From Peribacillus frigoritolerans (lineage in GTDB: Bacteria > Bacillota > Bacilli > Bacillales > Bacillaceae), in the NCBI RefSeq assembly GCF_004358755.1, contig NZ_SMZY01000004.1, forward strand, positions 272,416 to 336,415: a stretch of 64,000 nucleotides of DNA, given 5' to 3'. Shown piece by piece: positions 1 through 10,913 of the stretch. Under the pieces are notes generated by a model. It did no database searches. It was given only the letters and a program-made list of their open reading frames with translations, and was not told the origin of the DNA. A program made the position numbers and the translations under genes. Within the stretch, counting starts at the first letter, position 1. Every line of letters begins with the position of its first letter.

Positions 1-106
1 TTCCCATACCTCTTTTCTGCATTTTTCAATGATTTGTATTATTGTCTTGCTAGGTTTATCATAGTCTTAAATCATGTCAAAAAACGATACTGTTTAGGAG
101 CCCCTC

Positions 107-1069
107 ATGAAAAAAGTTGAACGGATCAACATCATCATGCGATATATTAACAACCGCGCCCGCTTTACCATTTCTGAAATCATGCAGGAGTTTAACATTT
201 CCCGCTCGACAGCCATTAGAGATATTAGAGAAATTGAGGCCATGGGGATGCCGCTTGTGGCTGAGGTTGGAAGAGATGGGGGTTATTTTGTCATGCACAA
301 CTCCGTCCTGCCCGATGTACGCTTTACCAACAATGAGGTCAAAGCACTGTTTATTGCCTTTATGGCCACAAGAAACCAGCAGCTTCCCTACCTGAAGAGC
401 CGTCAGTCTTTAGCTGAAAAATTACTTGGCCTCCTATCCAAAAACCAGCAGGATGATCTTGTTCTTCTAAATCAAATCCTGCTTTTTGAAGGGACCAATC
501 CCCACAACCCCGACCTGCTTGATCTGTCTGACCTCCCACATCCCATGTTAGAAACACTCATCCAAACCCTACTTACAGGCAGCTATTTATTTATTTCCAT
601 TAAAGAAGAGAAGGAAACAATGTCATATCCTATTTATATCCTGCACCTTTATCGTGAAAAAAGCGCATGGCTGATTGAAGGCTTTGACTTAAAAGAAGAA
701 AAAAAGAAGATCATTCCTGTCGACCATCTCACAGATGTCAAACCCTACCCAGCGAAAAAAAGAGTCAGCAAGAAAAAGATCTTAGAAAAGCTAAGTAAGC
801 AGGAACAAGCCGTCAACCTTGTCCTTGAGCTTGGCCCAAGCGCAATTGCCCAGTTCAAAAAATACCACCCTTTTAAAATTTCACTCTCCTATACGAATCC
901 ATACCAAACCACAGCCATTTTAAAGACTTTTATCAATGTGAATAAGGTTAAAGAACTGACCGAAATAACCAATTGGCTGCTTTTTCTAGGTTCAGATGTC
1001 AAGGTCAGGCAAATGCCAGAGGAAGTCTTCGAGGTTTTACATGAGAGATTACACTTGTATCGATCATAG
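107..1069 (+). CDS. YafY-type HTH/WYL-domain transcriptional regulator
   Basis: 320-residue protein with an N-terminal winged helix-turn-helix of the DeoR/HTH_11 kind (about residues 5-60, with the recognition-helix stretch FNISRSTAIRDIREIEAMG) and a WYL-like sensor core (about 140-220, including YPIYILHLYREKSAWLIEGF), followed by a C-terminal extension. WYL regulators are DNA-binding proteins that respond to small ligands or nucleic-acid fragments; the target here is unknown. The ATG start is preceded by AGGAG. It is monocistronic on the plus strand, convergent with the dihydrouridine synthase gene, and is followed by a strong terminator. Family assignment is secure; specific function is not. 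Confidence 0.85.
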   Translation: MKKVERINIIMRYINNRARFTISEIMQEFNISRSTAIRDIREIEAMGMPLVAEVGRDGGYFVMHNSVLPDVRFTNNEVKALFIAFMATRNQQLPYLKSRQSLAEKLLGLLSKNQQDDLVLLNQILLFEGTNPHNPDLLDLSDLPHPMLETLIQTLLTGSYLFISIKEEKETMSYPIYILHLYREKSAWLIEGFDLKEEKKKIIPVDHLTDVKPYPAKKRVSKKKILEKLSKQEQAVNLVLELGPSAIAQFKKYHPFKISLSYTNPYQTTAILKTFINVNKVKELTEITNWLLFLGSDVKVRQMPEEVFEVLHERLHLYRS

Positions 1070-1096
1070 GAGTACTTTAGGCTAATGGAGAAACGT

Positions 1097-1135
1097 AAAA
1101 AGGCAACGTCTCATAAGAGATAGTTGCCTTTTTTT
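1097..1135 (+). terminator. Intrinsic terminator of the WYL regulator gene
   Basis: Stem AAAAGGCAAC / GTTGCCTTTT with a 16-nt loop followed by a T-run. It lies 27 bp after the stop codon of the upstream gene. Confidence 0.85.
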
Positions 1136-1288
1136 CAAAATCATCTGTGCCACACACCACACCAAATATCTGGTGTGCTGTCGGGTATATTACATTCTTA
1201 GGAACTTGTTCACTTGATTAAAAAAAGGTGCCGGCTGCAAAAGAACATAATGCTGAATAAAATAACTAAAAATGAGTTGATGTGTTCT

Positions 1289-2296
1289 CTAACTTTTTGA
1301 GAATGACATCATTTCACTGTCCCGTCCCATCCCATCAACATTCTTTCCAAAGTTATCAAGCATTGCCCTCACTTCATCCGTCGATTTCGTGTTCATCAAT
1401 TGATTCCGCAGTTCAGCAGCGCCAGGGAATCCTTTGACATAGATTTTGAAAAAGCGGTGCAGCCCTGTGACGGAGCGCGGCACTTCTTCTGCATATTGAT
1501 CCTGAAGATCAAGCTGCAGTCTCAGAAGGTCTAGGTATTCTTTGCTGCTGTGTTCTTTTGGCTCTTTTTCAAAAGCAAACGGATTTTTAAAGATCCCCCG
1601 CCCGATCATGACTCCGTCAATTCCATATTGTTCTGCAAGCTGCAGCCCGGTTTGGCGGTCGGGGATGTCGCCGTTGATGGTCAGCATCGTGTCTGGTGCG
1701 ATGCGGTCACGCAGTTTTTTGATTTCCGGGATGAGCTCCCAATGCGCATCGACTTGGCTCATTTCGTCTCTTGTGCGCAAGTGAATGGAAAGGTTCGCAA
1801 TGTCCTGTTTCAGGATATGCCCAAGCCACTCCTCCCACTCGTCTACCTTCTTAAAGCCAAGTCTTGTTTTCACGCTGACAGGCAGTCCGCCTGCTTTTGC
1901 TGCCTGAATGAGTTCTGCCGCGACGTCCGGACGGAGAATCAGGCCGCTGCCTTTTCCTCTTGATGCCACGTTCGGGACAGGACAGCCCATATTAATATCA
2001 ATTCCTTTAAAACCCATCTCCGCCATACCAATGCTCATTTGACGGAAATAGTCGGGGTTATCTCCCCATATATGTGCCACCATTGGGTGTTCATCTTCTG
2101 TAAACGTCAATCGGCCGCGCACACTTTTCAAGCCCTCTGGATGACAATAGCTGTCCGAATTTGTAAATTCGGTGAAAAATACATCCGGACGGCCGGCTGC
2201 ACTGACTACGTGACGGAAAACAACATCTGTCACGTCCTCCATTGGGGCAAGTACGAAAAATGGCTTCGGCAGATCACGCCAAAAATTACTGGTCAT
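1289..2296 (-). CDS. tRNA-dihydrouridine synthase
   Basis: FMN-dependent enzyme that reduces specific tRNA uridines to dihydrouridine. The TIM-barrel start shows APMEDVTD (residues 17-24). The catalytic cysteine is in INMGCP (about C105), followed by the Dus signature ASRGKGSGL, and the phosphate-binding GVMIGRGIF is near residue 230. I chose the ATG at 2296 (MTSNFW...), giving 335 residues; an upstream TTG at 2323 would add nine residues but has poorly spaced ribosome-binding bases. It is separated from rlmCD by a terminator, so it is probably a single-gene unit. Which tRNA position it modifies cannot be read from sequence. Confidence 0.92.
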   Translation of the reverse strand: MTSNFWRDLPKPFFVLAPMEDVTDVVFRHVVSAAGRPDVFFTEFTNSDSYCHPEGLKSVRGRLTFTEDEHPMVAHIWGDNPDYFRQMSIGMAEMGFKGIDINMGCPVPNVASRGKGSGLILRPDVAAELIQAAKAGGLPVSVKTRLGFKKVDEWEEWLGHILKQDIANLSIHLRTRDEMSQVDAHWELIPEIKKLRDRIAPDTMLTINGDIPDRQTGLQLAEQYGIDGVMIGRGIFKNPFAFEKEPKEHSSKEYLDLLRLQLDLQDQYAEEVPRSVTGLHRFFKIYVKGFPGAAELRNQLMNTKSTDEVRAMLDNFGKNVDGMGRDSEMMSFSKS

Positions 2297-2415
2297 GTCA
2301 AACTCAAATCCTCTCACTGTCAAACTTCCGGTAAAAAATATTCTTTTACACTTATATCATGTTTCCTGCCTGATTATCAATCTCTGCTTATTTATAAATT
2401 TTTGGAAAACCAAAT

Positions 2416-2460
2416 AAAAAAGCAGTTGGCATAGAATGTTTCTATCTCAGCTGCTTTTTC
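2416..2460 (-). terminator. rlmCD terminator (bidirectional in appearance)
   Basis: Inverted repeat AAAAAGCAGTTG / CAGCTGCTTTTT around a 20-nt loop, immediately after the rlmCD stop codon. A-runs and T-runs flank both sides, so it could work on either strand. Confidence 0.8.
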
Positions 2461-2462
2461 TA

Positions 2463-3842
2463 TTAGACCAATTTTAAAGACGCGACCGCTTCACAATGTG
2501 TCGTGTGTGGAAACATATCCACCGGCTGGACTTCCACTGTTGCATATCCGCCGTCCTCAAGCACTTTTAAATCACGTGCAAGAGTTGCTGGATTACAGCT
2601 AACATACACAACCTTCTTCGGTTTCATATCCAAAATCGTTTGCAGCAAGGCTTCATCGCACCCTTTACGAGGCGGATCAACCACAATCACATCTGCTGCG
2701 TTTCCTTCTTCATACCACTTCGGAATGACAACTTCAGCTTCACCGACTGCAAACTCAGCATTTTCAATACCGTTCAATACTGCATTGCGTTTGGCATCTT
2801 CAATGGCCTCAGGAACGATCTCCACACCGAAAACTTTCTTAGCCTTTTGAGCTAAGAACAAAGAGATTGTCCCAATGCCACAGTACGCATCGATAACTGA
2901 TTCTTCACCGCTCAAGTCTGCATACTCCAGCGCTTTATCATAAAGAACCTTCGTCTGCTCAGGGTTTACCTGATAGAAAGATCTGGCCGATATCGCGAAC
3001 TTGATGTCCCCGATGTAGTCGTAGATGTATTCTTCTCCCCAGAGCACGGTTGTTTGGTCGCCGAAGATGACGTTTGTGCGTTTTGGGTTGATGTTTTGGA
3101 CGATGGACTTGATGGCTGGGAATTGGGATGTGATGTCGTCGATGATGGCTTTTTTGTTTGGGAAATCGGGTGTTCGGGTGATGAAGACGACCATCATTTC
3201 CTTTGTGACAATGCCGTAGCGGACCATGATATGGCGGAGCCAGCCTTTGTTTTTCTTTTCATCGTAGGCTCGGATGCCGTGACGGTTTGCGATTGTCTTG
3301 ATGGCTGCGACGACTTCATCGTTTTCGCTTTGCTGGATGAGGCATTGCTCCATGTCGATGATTTCGTGGGAGCGCTGCTGGTAGAAGCCGGCTACTAGTC
3401 CGCCTTCGCGTTCTCCGACTGGCACCTGCGCCTTGTTGCGGTAGTTCCATGGATCCTCCATGCCAAGTGTCGGGTGTACGGTGACGTTGTCTAAGTTCAG
3501 CTTGCCGATTCTTGTTAGTACTTCTTTTACTTGTTTCTGTTTAAAATCGAGCTGGCCTTGGTAGCTTAAGTGCTGAAGCTGGCAGCCGCCGCATTGTTTA
3601 TAGATCGGGCATGGGGCATCGGTGCGCTGTGCGCTTTCTTCGTGCAGCTCGACCAGGCGTCCGAATGCGTAGCCTTTATTTATTTTTGTGACTTTGATTT
3701 GGCCTTTTTCGTTTGGAAGGGCGTTAGGAACGAAAATTGGGTAGCCTTCGATCTTCGCAACGCCTGATCCGTCGTGTGTCAGGTCTTCAAAGGTCACGTC
3801 GTAGTATTCGTTTTTTTGTACGGGCGGGGTCACCTTAGTCAT
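2463..3842 (-). CDS. rlmCD: 23S rRNA (uracil-5-)-methyltransferase RlmCD
   Basis: SAM-dependent enzyme that makes m5U in 23S rRNA (U747 and U1939 in Bacillus RlmCD). The 459 residues hold an N-terminal TRAM RNA-binding domain (about 8-66) and an iron-sulfur cysteine set, [14 protein letters not shown] (C78, C84, C87) plus a cysteine near 167. The Rossmann methyltransferase has [12 protein letters not shown] and the catalytic [12 protein letters not shown] near residue 417. The ATG start is preceded by AAAGGAAG. In B. subtilis the orthologue yefA also follows dgkB, which supports the name over the paralogue RlmA/TrmA types. Each of these genes has its own terminator here. Confidence 0.93.
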   Translation of the reverse strand: MTKVTPPVQKNEYYDVTFEDLTHDGSGVAKIEGYPIFVPNALPNEKGQIKVTKINKGYAFGRLVELHEESAQRTDAPCPIYKQCGGCQLQHLSYQGQLDFKQKQVKEVLTRIGKLNLDNVTVHPTLGMEDPWNYRNKAQVPVGEREGGLVAGFYQQRSHEIIDMEQCLIQQSENDEVVAAIKTIANRHGIRAYDEKKNKGWLRHIMVRYGIVTKEMMVVFITRTPDFPNKKAIIDDITSQFPAIKSIVQNINPKRTNVIFGDQTTVLWGEEYIYDYIGDIKFAISARSFYQVNPEQTKVLYDKALEYADLSGEESVIDAYCGIGTISLFLAQKAKKVFGVEIVPEAIEDAKRNAVLNGIENAEFAVGEAEVVIPKWYEEGNAADVIVVDPPRKGCDEALLQTILDMKPKKVVYVSCNPATLARDLKVLEDGGYATVEVQPVDMFPHTTHCEAVASLKLV

Positions 3843-3896
3843 AGATATCTTCCTTTATGGTTTACTGATTTTTTTCATTTTAACATACTGCAGACA

Positions 3897-3925
3897 TAAG
3901 AAAAACTTGGCGCTGGGCCAAGTTT
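3897..3925 (-). terminator. dgkB terminator
   Basis: Stem AAACTTGGC / GCCAAGTTT with a 5-nt loop, directly after the dgkB stop codon; the T-run (TTTTTC) is on the minus strand. Confidence 0.88.
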
Positions 3926-4837
3926 CTATTCGTCCATGGACTGGGCTTTTGCAAGCGGCATGAGGACGTCGATGTGTCGGTACATGTTGACGAATTCGCC
4001 CGGCAGATCGCCGCCGTATTCGCCGTCTAGATTTAATTGCATTTTTTGAGCGGATATGACCTTCACTCGGTTTGCAGTTGTGTAGATGATGTTGCTGTCG
4101 CTGATATGTTCACCGCGGAGGGCAAGGCTTGCGACCCGGATGAAGTCGGCAAGGTTTGCTTTTTTCAAGATCAGCAGGTCGAACATGCCGTCGTTCAGCT
4201 TGCTGTCTGGCGCAAGCTTTTCAAAGCCTCCGACAGAGTTTGTGAGTGATACGAGGAACAGCATGATTTCGCCTTTGAACAGCTTTCCGTCGTATTCAAT
4301 TTCTACTTCTGCCGGACGAATGGAAGGCAGCATTTCGATGCCTTTCAGGTAGTAAGCGAGCTGGCCAAGTACGGTTTTCAGCTTGCTTGGGACTTCGTAT
4401 GTGAGTTCAGTGAGACGTCCGCCGCCTGCGATGTTGACGAAGTAGTGGCCGTTGACGCGTCCGATGTCGATCGCTCTTGCTTCGCCTGCAAGGATGGAGT
4501 CTACTGCTGTTAAGATATTGTCGCGCGGGATTCCGATCGCACGCGCAAAGTCGTTGGTTGTTCCAACGGGAATTACGCCAAGCTGAGGTCTTTTTTCAAG
4601 GTCTGCAAGGCCGTTTACAACTTCATTTACGGTGCCGTCTCCGCCTGCTGCAATGACAAGGTCAAAGCCTCGTTCGCCTGCGTCTCTCGCTGCCTGGATG
4701 GCGTCGCCTTCGCAGGTTGTTGCGTGGCATGACGTTTCGTAGCCGGCTATTTCAAATTTCTGAAGAACTTCAGGTAATTGTTTTTTAAAGGCTTCGCGCC
4801 CTGATGTTGGATTATAGATTATTCTTGCTCTTTTCAT
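3926..4837 (-). CDS. dgkB: Diacylglycerol kinase DgkB
   Basis: Cytoplasmic lipid kinase that phosphorylates diacylglycerol released during lipoteichoic acid synthesis, returning it to phosphatidic acid. The ATP-binding signature GGDGTVNEV lies at residues 65-73 and is followed by GVIPVGTTNDFARAIG, both typical of the DAGK catalytic family. I chose the start at MKRARIIYNPTSG (303 residues) because an AGGATGA ribosome-binding stretch sits 8 nt upstream; an ATG four codons earlier has no usable spacing. It sits between gatB and rlmCD as in B. subtilis (yerQ), where it is essential. Confidence 0.93.
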   Translation of the reverse strand: MKRARIIYNPTSGREAFKKQLPEVLQKFEIAGYETSCHATTCEGDAIQAARDAGERGFDLVIAAGGDGTVNEVVNGLADLEKRPQLGVIPVGTTNDFARAIGIPRDNILTAVDSILAGEARAIDIGRVNGHYFVNIAGGGRLTELTYEVPSKLKTVLGQLAYYLKGIEMLPSIRPAEVEIEYDGKLFKGEIMLFLVSLTNSVGGFEKLAPDSKLNDGMFDLLILKKANLADFIRVASLALRGEHISDSNIIYTTANRVKVISAQKMQLNLDGEYGGDLPGEFVNMYRHIDVLMPLAKAQSMDE

Positions 4838-4960
4838 TTTCCCCATCATCCTAAGTTAGAATGTATTTCCATGATTTGTTGTATCTAACAAACCATCAAT
4901 TATACTACACCTTTTTTGTTAGATACGCAAACCCTAGAACTAGTATAGCCAAAGCCGGAT

Positions 4961-5002
4961 AAAAACAACGGCGCCATACGTGATGTTCACTCGCGGCGCC
5001 GT
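4961..5002 (-). terminator. gatCAB operon terminator
   Basis: GC-rich stem ACGGCGCC / GGCGCCGT with a 19-nt loop and a T-run on the minus strand, 9 bp after the gatB stop codon. Confidence 0.9.
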
Positions 5003-5011
5003 CTCTTGGTT

Positions 5012-6442
5012 TTATCGTTTATGAATTTCCTCTAGTAAAAGTTTGTTGACCATCGGCGGGTTCGCCTGGCCTTTTGTTGCTTTCATGATTTGACCGACAA
5101 GGAAGCCGATTGCTTTTTGTTTGCCGCTTTTGAAGTCCTCGATGGATTGCGGATTCGCATCCAGTGATTCGTTCACGATTTTGCGGAGCGTGCCTTCGTC
5201 AGAGATTTGGACAAGTCCTTGATCCTTAACGATTTGTTCGGCATTGCCGCCTTTTTCAATCAGCTCTTTGAACACTTTTTTCGCGATTTTCGTTGAAATT
5301 GTGCCGTTTTCGATGAGCTTAATCATGCCTGCAAGTCCTTCTGGTGTAAGAGCTGCATCCTGAAGCTCTTTGCCTTCAGCATTTAAGTAGCCGCTCACTT
5401 CACCCATCAGCCAGTTGGAAGCCTGCTTAGCGTCTGCTTCTTTTGCCACTGTCGCTTCAAAGAAATCGGACATTTCTTTTGTCAGAGTAAGGACCTGTGC
5501 ATCATAAGATGGCAGGCCAAGCTCTTCGACGTAGCGCTTTTGACGCTGATCCGGAAGCTCAGGAATCGTTGAACGAATGCGCTCTTTCCACTCGTCATCA
5601 ATGTAGAGCGACACAAGGTCCGGCTCCGGGAAGTAGCGGTAGTCGTCAGATCCTTCTTTTACGCGCATCAAGAGTGTTTTTCCCGTTGCTTCGTCAAAGC
5701 GGCGTGTTTCCTGCTCGATGATGCCGCCTGATAAAAGAACTTCCTCCTGGCGCTTCACTTCATGCTCAAGGCCTCTGCGGACAAAGTTGAACGAGTTCAG
5801 GTTTTTCAGCTCTGCTTTTGTCCCGAATTTCTCTTGGCCGACCGGGCGAAGGGAGATGTTGGCGTCACAGCGGAGTGAGCCTTCTTCCATCTTACAGTCT
5901 GATACGCCTGTGTATTGAATGATCGCTTTCAGCTTTTCGAGATAAGCGTAAGCCTCATCAGGTGTACGGATGTCCGGCTCTGATACGATCTCGATCAGCG
6001 GTGTTCCCTGGCGGTTGTAATCACAAAGAGAATAACCGTCGCCTGTATGTGTCAGCTTGCCAGCATCTTCTTCTAAATGAAGGCGGGTAATGCCGATTCG
6101 TTTCTTGTAGCCGTTCACTTCAATATCAATCCAGCCGTGCTCGCCGATTGGCTTATCAAACTGGGAAATCTGGTAAGCTTTCGGGTTGTCCGGGTAAAAA
6201 TAGTTCTTGCGGTCGAACTTCGTATCTGTCGCAACTTCACAGTTCAAAGCCATTGCAGCTTTCATGGCGAAATCAACGGCTTCTTTGTTCAGTACCGGCA
6301 GAACGCCTGGATAGCCAAGCTCAATCACGCTTGTGTTTGTATTTGGATCAGCGCCGAAATGGTTCGGTGCGCTTGAGAAAATTTTCGATTCTGTTTTTAA
6401 TTCAACGTGGACTTCAAGTCCAATGACCGTTTCAAAGTTCAT
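5012..6442 (-). CDS. gatB: Aspartyl/glutamyl-tRNA amidotransferase subunit B
   Basis: Subunit of the GatCAB complex that converts Glu-tRNA(Gln), and Asp-tRNA(Asn) where relevant, to the amide. GatB is the kinase-like subunit that activates the mischarged tRNA. The 476 residues start with the family hallmark [15 protein letters not shown] and contain LHLEEDAGK and the [10 protein letters not shown] motif; the C-terminal part (about 330-476) is the tRNA-binding YqeY-like region ending in LLEEIHKR. The start codon follows AAGGGGGGAAATC. It is the last gene of gatC-gatA-gatB, 11 bp after gatA. Length and motifs look intact. Confidence 0.96.
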   Translation of the reverse strand: MNFETVIGLEVHVELKTESKIFSSAPNHFGADPNTNTSVIELGYPGVLPVLNKEAVDFAMKAAMALNCEVATDTKFDRKNYFYPDNPKAYQISQFDKPIGEHGWIDIEVNGYKKRIGITRLHLEEDAGKLTHTGDGYSLCDYNRQGTPLIEIVSEPDIRTPDEAYAYLEKLKAIIQYTGVSDCKMEEGSLRCDANISLRPVGQEKFGTKAELKNLNSFNFVRRGLEHEVKRQEEVLLSGGIIEQETRRFDEATGKTLLMRVKEGSDDYRYFPEPDLVSLYIDDEWKERIRSTIPELPDQRQKRYVEELGLPSYDAQVLTLTKEMSDFFEATVAKEADAKQASNWLMGEVSGYLNAEGKELQDAALTPEGLAGMIKLIENGTISTKIAKKVFKELIEKGGNAEQIVKDQGLVQISDEGTLRKIVNESLDANPQSIEDFKSGKQKAIGFLVGQIMKATKGQANPPMVNKLLLEEIHKR

Positions 6443-6453
6443 GATTTCCCCCC

Positions 6454-7911
6454 TTACAATTCAGGTTTTGCTTTATGATGGTCGGTTGCCTGCTCAAATG
6501 CGTGTGCAACGCGGTAAACTGTGCTTTCGTCGAAATGTTTTCCAATAATTTGAAGGCCAAGCGGCAATCCGTTTGAGAATCCGCAAGGCACGGAGATTCC
6601 AGGTACGCCTGCAAGGTTCACCGGAATTGTCAAAATATCGTTTGCATACATTGTCATCGGATCATCTGTTTTTTCGCCTACTTTAAAGGCAGGAGTCGGT
6701 GTTGTCGGTCCAACGATGACATCGTATTTTTCAAACACATCTTCAAAGTCTTTTTTGATGAGTGTGCGGACTTGCTGTGCTTTTTTGTAGTAAGCGTCAT
6801 AGTAGCCTGAGCTGAGTGCGAATGTTCCTAGCATGATGCGGCGTTTGACTTCATCGCCGAAGCCTTCTGAACGGGACTGCTTGTACAATTCGATCAGGTT
6901 CTTCGCATTGTCTGAACGGTAGCCGTAACGGACGCCGTCAAAGCGTGCAAGGTTTGCTGATGCTTCTGATGAAGACAGCAGGTAGTAAGTAGCGAGCGCG
7001 TATTTTGAATGAGGCAGAGATACCTCTTCCCATGTAGCACCCTGTGCTTCTAATACTTTTAACGCATCAAGGACAGACTGCTTTACTTCTTCGCTGACAC
7101 CTTCGCCCAGGTATTCCTTCGGCACGGCGATTTTGAGGCCTTTTACATCGCCAGTCAATGCAGATAAAAAGTCAGGCACTTCAACGTCTGCTGACGTAGA
7201 ATCCATTTTATCTACGCCTGAAATGGCCTGAAGCAGGAAGGCATTGTCTTCAACATTTGTTGTTAATGGTCCAATTTGATCAAGAGATGATGCAAATGCG
7301 ATCAGTCCAAAGCGCGATACGCGACCATATGTAGGTTTTAGTCCAACGACACCTGTGAAGGCTGCCGGCTGGCGAATCGATCCGCCTGTATCTGATCCAA
7401 GGGCAAATGGTACTTCGCGAGCTGCAACTGCTGCAGCCGAGCCGCCGCTTGATCCGCCTGGAACGGTTTCAAGATTCCATGGATTTTTCGTGACTTTGTA
7501 GCCTGAGTTCTCTGTTGAAGAGCCCATTGCGAATTCATCCATGTTTAATTTTCCGATTGTGACAGCTTCCGCTTTCTTCAAATGCTGAACAACGGTTGCG
7601 TCATAAATCGGGTCGAAGTTTTCAAGGATTTTACTAGCCGCAGTTGTGCGCAGGTTTTTCGTGACGATGTTGTCTTTTACGCCGATCGGCATTCCAAACA
7701 TAAGACCAAATTCATCGCGCGTTCCGATCGCTTCATCCAGTTCCTTTGCGTAGGAACGTGCTTTTTCTTCATCTAATGTAAGGAAGGCATTCACTTGATC
7801 GTCGACGGCATGAATTCGTTTGTACGATTCGTCAACAAGGTCTGTTACGGTGATTTCTTTTTTATGTAAAAGTGTTTTTAACTCTGACAGTTTGTGGTCA
7901 AATAATGACAT
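6454..7911 (-). CDS. gatA: Aspartyl/glutamyl-tRNA amidotransferase subunit A
   Basis: Amidase subunit of GatCAB that releases ammonia from glutamine and channels it to GatB. The full Ser-Ser-Lys triad is visible: K79 in MPIGVKDN, S154 in [11 protein letters not shown] and S178 in [11 protein letters not shown]. The 485-residue length is standard. The start follows AAGGAGGG. It lies 16 bp downstream of gatC. Nothing suggests loss of function. Confidence 0.97.
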   Translation of the reverse strand: MSLFDHKLSELKTLLHKKEITVTDLVDESYKRIHAVDDQVNAFLTLDEEKARSYAKELDEAIGTRDEFGLMFGMPIGVKDNIVTKNLRTTAASKILENFDPIYDATVVQHLKKAEAVTIGKLNMDEFAMGSSTENSGYKVTKNPWNLETVPGGSSGGSAAAVAAREVPFALGSDTGGSIRQPAAFTGVVGLKPTYGRVSRFGLIAFASSLDQIGPLTTNVEDNAFLLQAISGVDKMDSTSADVEVPDFLSALTGDVKGLKIAVPKEYLGEGVSEEVKQSVLDALKVLEAQGATWEEVSLPHSKYALATYYLLSSSEASANLARFDGVRYGYRSDNAKNLIELYKQSRSEGFGDEVKRRIMLGTFALSSGYYDAYYKKAQQVRTLIKKDFEDVFEKYDVIVGPTTPTPAFKVGEKTDDPMTMYANDILTIPVNLAGVPGISVPCGFSNGLPLGLQIIGKHFDESTVYRVAHAFEQATDHHKAKPEL

Positions 7912-7927
7912 AGTGGCTGCTCCCTCC

Positions 7928-8218
7928 TTATTCTAAAATGGACGGCACGCGAATGTATCCGTCTTTATGGTCAGGAGCGTTTTTCACGACATCCTCTACT
8001 GGCAATCCTTTTTCTGCTTTGTCTTCGCGCAGAATGTTCTTCATTTCTAATACGTGTGTTGTCGGCTCAACGCCTGTTGTATCAAGTTCATTCAACTTCT
8101 CGGCGAATGTGATGATCGCGTCCAATTGATTTGTGAACATTTCTGTTTCTTCTTCAGTTATAGCCAAGCGGGCTAAATTCGCAACGTGCTTCACTTCTTC
8201 TTTTGAAATGCGTGACAT
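7928..8218 (-). CDS. gatC: Aspartyl/glutamyl-tRNA amidotransferase subunit C
   Basis: Small 96-residue subunit that ties GatA to GatB. It begins [18 protein letters not shown] and ends [11 protein letters not shown], both characteristic of GatC. I chose this ATG because GGAGGTGG lies 6 nt upstream; an in-frame start 11 codons earlier lacks a ribosome binding site. It is the first gene of the gatCAB operon. Confidence 0.95.
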   Translation of the reverse strand: MSRISKEEVKHVANLARLAITEEETEMFTNQLDAIITFAEKLNELDTTGVEPTTHVLEMKNILREDKAEKGLPVEDVVKNAPDHKDGYIRVPSILE

Positions 8219-8258
8219 GTGCTCCACCTCCGTTAAATCTCGTGCAAACAATACTCTG

Positions 8259-8288
8259 ATGATATCAAAAGTCAGTGCATTAAAGCAA
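8259..8288 (-). promoter_or_regulatory. Candidate gatC sigma-A promoter
   Basis: TTGCTT, 18-nt spacer, TATCAT on the minus strand between the glycerophosphodiesterase stop codon and gatC. It is only a moderate match and no start site is known. Confidence 0.35.
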
Positions 8289-8301
8289 CAAAAGGCCGCA
8301 A

Positions 8302-9237
8302 TTATTGCACCTCTCCGTATTCCTGATCCAGCACTTTTTTCACAAAGTTCGGATGATCCGTCATGATCCCGTCCGCGCCGATTTCAACCAGCTTTCGCAC
8401 ACTGTCTTCATCGTTGATCGTCCAGTATTGCACAGCGATGTTTCGGTTGTGCAGTGATTTGACGATTCTCTCGGAAGTCAGATCAAGACCGCTTGCCCTC
8501 ATTGGGATTTGCACTGCCGTGTATTTGTTCATGGGAATCAGGCGTTCAACGAACAGCTTATGGGCAATGACAAAGTTGCGTGTTGCTTCAGATGGCGAGC
8601 TGACAGGCACTTTGCCGTCGGATGCTTCGATGAAGTAGTTCAGCGCTTCGTCATAGAATGAGGCGATGATGACTTTGTCGGTCATGTTGTGTTTTTTGAT
8701 CAGATCGGCCATTTTGTCTGCCAATAACAGGTCGGCGGTTTTCAGCTCGATGGTCATCGGGTAGCCTGGGAAAGTGGTGAAAATCTCATCCATGGTTGGG
8801 ATGGTAACGCCTTTATTCCTATAAGGATGAGTTCCGTCCGGTCCGACGAAGTGATAGCCGGCATCCAGCTGCTTAAGCTGTTCTAGACTCATGTCTTTTA
8901 CTGAGCCGGTTCCGTTTGTTGTGCGGTCAACAGTATCATCATGAATGACAACCACTTCTCCGTCTTTGGAGAGATGGACGTCCATTTCGAGCATGTCTAC
9001 CTCTAGTTTTTCAGATAGCGAGAAGGCTGCCAGCGTGTTGCCTGGAGCCATGCCGTCTCCGCCTTGATGCGCGATAATCAGCGGACGCTTGCCTTTTTTT
9101 AGGAAGGAGTGGTTTTCGGTTTGGGTGACAGGGATAAATTGAATCATGATAAAAAAGAGCAGTACAGTGATGAGGATGGCGGCGGTGATTTTGAATGTGG
9201 CTTTCTTTTTCCTGGCGGGCTGCGGGAAGGTTTGCAT
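8302..9237 (-). CDS. Membrane-anchored glycerophosphodiester phosphodiesterase
   Basis: 311-residue GDPD-family hydrolase that cleaves glycerophosphodiesters to glycerol-3-phosphate and an alcohol. A lysine-rich N-terminus and one transmembrane segment (about 17-36) suggest an anchor with the TIM-barrel enzyme outside the membrane. The family residues are present: H57 in LIIAHQGG, E84 and D86 in MLEMDVH, and H99 in [24 protein letters not shown]-like residues (IMTDHPNFV) close the barrel. The start follows GGAGGTC. It lies 83 bp upstream of gatC but is probably separately regulated. A truncated second copy of the gene lies about 9 kb away (see 18044-18316). Confidence 0.9.
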   Translation of the reverse strand: MQTFPQPARKKKATFKITAAILITVLLFFIMIQFIPVTQTENHSFLKKGKRPLIIAHQGGDGMAPGNTLAAFSLSEKLEVDMLEMDVHLSKDGEVVVIHDDTVDRTTNGTGSVKDMSLEQLKQLDAGYHFVGPDGTHPYRNKGVTIPTMDEIFTTFPGYPMTIELKTADLLLADKMADLIKKHNMTDKVIIASFYDEALNYFIEASDGKVPVSSPSEATRNFVIAHKLFVERLIPMNKYTAVQIPMRASGLDLTSERIVKSLHNRNIAVQYWTINDEDSVRKLVEIGADGIMTDHPNFVKKVLDQEYGEVQ

Positions 9238-9330
9238 AAGCTTGACCTCCTTTGTTGTTATAGTTTCTTTATAACACGTGAATGCTGGTTTGGCTATTAA
9301 ACTTATGAGTTTTATTTAACACTCACTAAC

Positions 9331-9362
9331 AAAAAATAAGATAGATTGAAAATCAATCTATC
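9331..9362 (-). terminator. Terminator after the ThuA-like gene
   Basis: Stem GATAGATTG / CAATCTATC with a 5-nt loop and a T-rich tail on the minus strand. It ends the lplB-ytcP-lplA-yesL-thuA transcription unit. Confidence 0.8.
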
Positions 9363-9433
9363 CTATCCATATACATCTGTATTATTTAACTAATATTTGA
9401 TATTCCTATGGCCCACGCCTTCAGACTGCTCCC

Positions 9434-10159
9434 TTAAATACTTTTGCCCGCAATCTTTTCTAAAGGCTGTGATTGTCCATAGATCGGAAGGCGTCTGTTT
9501 AAAGGTTTAGCCCAATTGACAGCGTTAATGATGACTTGCTGAATTTCTGTATGATAATAAGTCGGATATGTTTCATGCCCTGGTCTAAAATAAAATATCC
9601 TTCCATTCCCGCGGTAATATGTGCACCCGCTTCGGAAAACCTCTCCCCCTTCAAACCAACTCATAAATACCAATTCATTAGGAGCTGGAATATCGAAGTG
9701 CTCTCCATACATTTCTTCTTTTTCCAATTCAATGAATTCATTGATTCCTTTAGTTATTGGATGACCTGGTGATACGACCCATAATCGTTCTCTTTCGTCT
9801 GCTTCACGCCATTTCAAATCACAGGTTGTACCCATTAATTCTTTAAAAATCTTTGAGAAATGCCCGGAATGAAGAACAATCAGACCCATTCCTTCTAAAA
9901 CTCGCTGTTTAACTTTCATCACGATCTCATCTTCAACTTCTTCATGAGCCATATGCCCCCACCAAATAAGAACATCAGTCTGTTCCAACACATCTGTGGT
10001 TAATCCATGATCCGGCTCGTCTAGGGTGGCTGTAATAACATTAAATCCAGCATCCTGCAAAAACTCAGAAATGGCACCATGGATTCCATTTGGATATACC
10101 TCTCTTACTGACGGATTTTTTTGTTCATGCCGATTTTCATTCCATATTGTTACCTTCAT
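9434..10159 (-). CDS. ThuA-like domain protein (trehalose-utilisation family)
   Basis: 241-residue cytoplasmic protein matching the ThuA family, a glutamine-amidotransferase-like fold that recurs in carbohydrate gene clusters. Visible features are the N-terminal [11 protein letters not shown], the strand-turn [26 protein letters not shown], and the C-terminal [16 protein letters not shown]. ThuA proteins are linked to oxidation or processing of disaccharides and sugar derivatives, but the exact reaction is unsettled. It is the last gene downstream of the LplA/LplB/YtcP-type importer and is not followed by any hydrolase, so the substrate of this locus cannot be deduced. The start follows GGAGGAGAA-type bases (AGGAGAATA). 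Confidence 0.8.
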   Translation of the reverse strand: MKVTIWNENRHEQKNPSVREVYPNGIHGAISEFLQDAGFNVITATLDEPDHGLTTDVLEQTDVLIWWGHMAHEEVEDEIVMKVKQRVLEGMGLIVLHSGHFSKIFKELMGTTCDLKWREADERERLWVVSPGHPITKGINEFIELEKEEMYGEHFDIPAPNELVFMSWFEGGEVFRSGCTYYRGNGRIFYFRPGHETYPTYYHTEIQQVIINAVNWAKPLNRRLPIYGQSQPLEKIAGKSI

Positions 10160-10246
10160 TATTCTCCTCCTGTAATTCTTCTAATTTTTTTATATGTTTC
10201 AGTATCAATAACTCTTTAAATCAGAATTCTCTACCTCCTTGGTTTA

Positions 10247-10879
10247 TTAGCAGGAGGATGGTTCATATTTTGAAAACATTTTATTAAACAAGAAAGATTT
10301 GAGATACGCAAGCAAAGCAAAGCCTCCAAATGTCGCAAAATATATCCCTGTCAATAATCCCATAGGTGAAGAGATAAAGTAGATTGCCGGAACTAAAGTA
10401 AGAGTGACTATTTGAAGAGTGTAAAAGATATTTTGCAGACCGATTACTAATGAATTTAAAATCAAATTTTTTATTGAATTACGATATCCCGCTGAATACG
10501 GGAACAAAAAAAGCATCAGGCTTACATAGATCAATCCGAAGACCGCAAGTACACTCGAAAGGAACAAGCGAAAAACACCATTAAATTGATTTAAAAAAAG
10601 AAAATCCATATAAAGAACTATGCCGCCTGCAAGAAGGAACATAGATATCATGAAAGATTGAAAGAAATTTTCGGCAAAAGCTTTCTTGAAAGTTTTTATT
10701 ATTTGATATTCTTCATTTTTTGCCATTTTCAGAGAGACAGCATATAACGCAGTAATAGAGGGTCCAATGGTTATTAGCGGAAGACAGCATAAGATGAAAA
10801 GAAGGTTTAAAATGACTATATCCACTATTTTAGATAAGATCTTAGCTAATGGATTGTTAAAATTCAGAAGTTGATTCAT
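10247..10879 (-). CDS. YesL-like DUF624 membrane protein
   Basis: 210-residue polytopic membrane protein of the DUF624 family (YesL type). About five hydrophobic segments are visible: roughly residues 20-45, 75-95, 105-130, 145-165 and 172-195. Family members are encoded almost always beside YtcP/LplB permeases and YesMN two-component systems; their role is unknown, perhaps assisting the importer. I chose the ATG with GGGGAG 8 nt upstream. A strong terminator separates it from the upstream solute-binding protein gene, so its expression may depend on partial readthrough. Confidence 0.82.
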   Translation of the reverse strand: MNQLLNFNNPLAKILSKIVDIVILNLLFILCCLPLITIGPSITALYAVSLKMAKNEEYQIIKTFKKAFAENFFQSFMISMFLLAGGIVLYMDFLFLNQFNGVFRLFLSSVLAVFGLIYVSLMLFLFPYSAGYRNSIKNLILNSLVIGLQNIFYTLQIVTLTLVPAIYFISSPMGLLTGIYFATFGGFALLAYLKSFLFNKMFSKYEPSSC

Positions 10880-10913
10880 CTCTTCAGCTCCCCGGTGTGT
10901 TTGCTGCAATCGG

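Noticed and set aside
1154..1178. ACACCA / TGGTGT hairpin between the WYL regulator and dihydrouridine synthase genes
   Set aside because: Short stem without a T-run on either strand; no function can be argued.
2039..2434. 131-codon plus-strand frame over the dihydrouridine synthase gene start
   Set aside because: It lies mostly antisense to a well-supported gene and its translation has no domain character.
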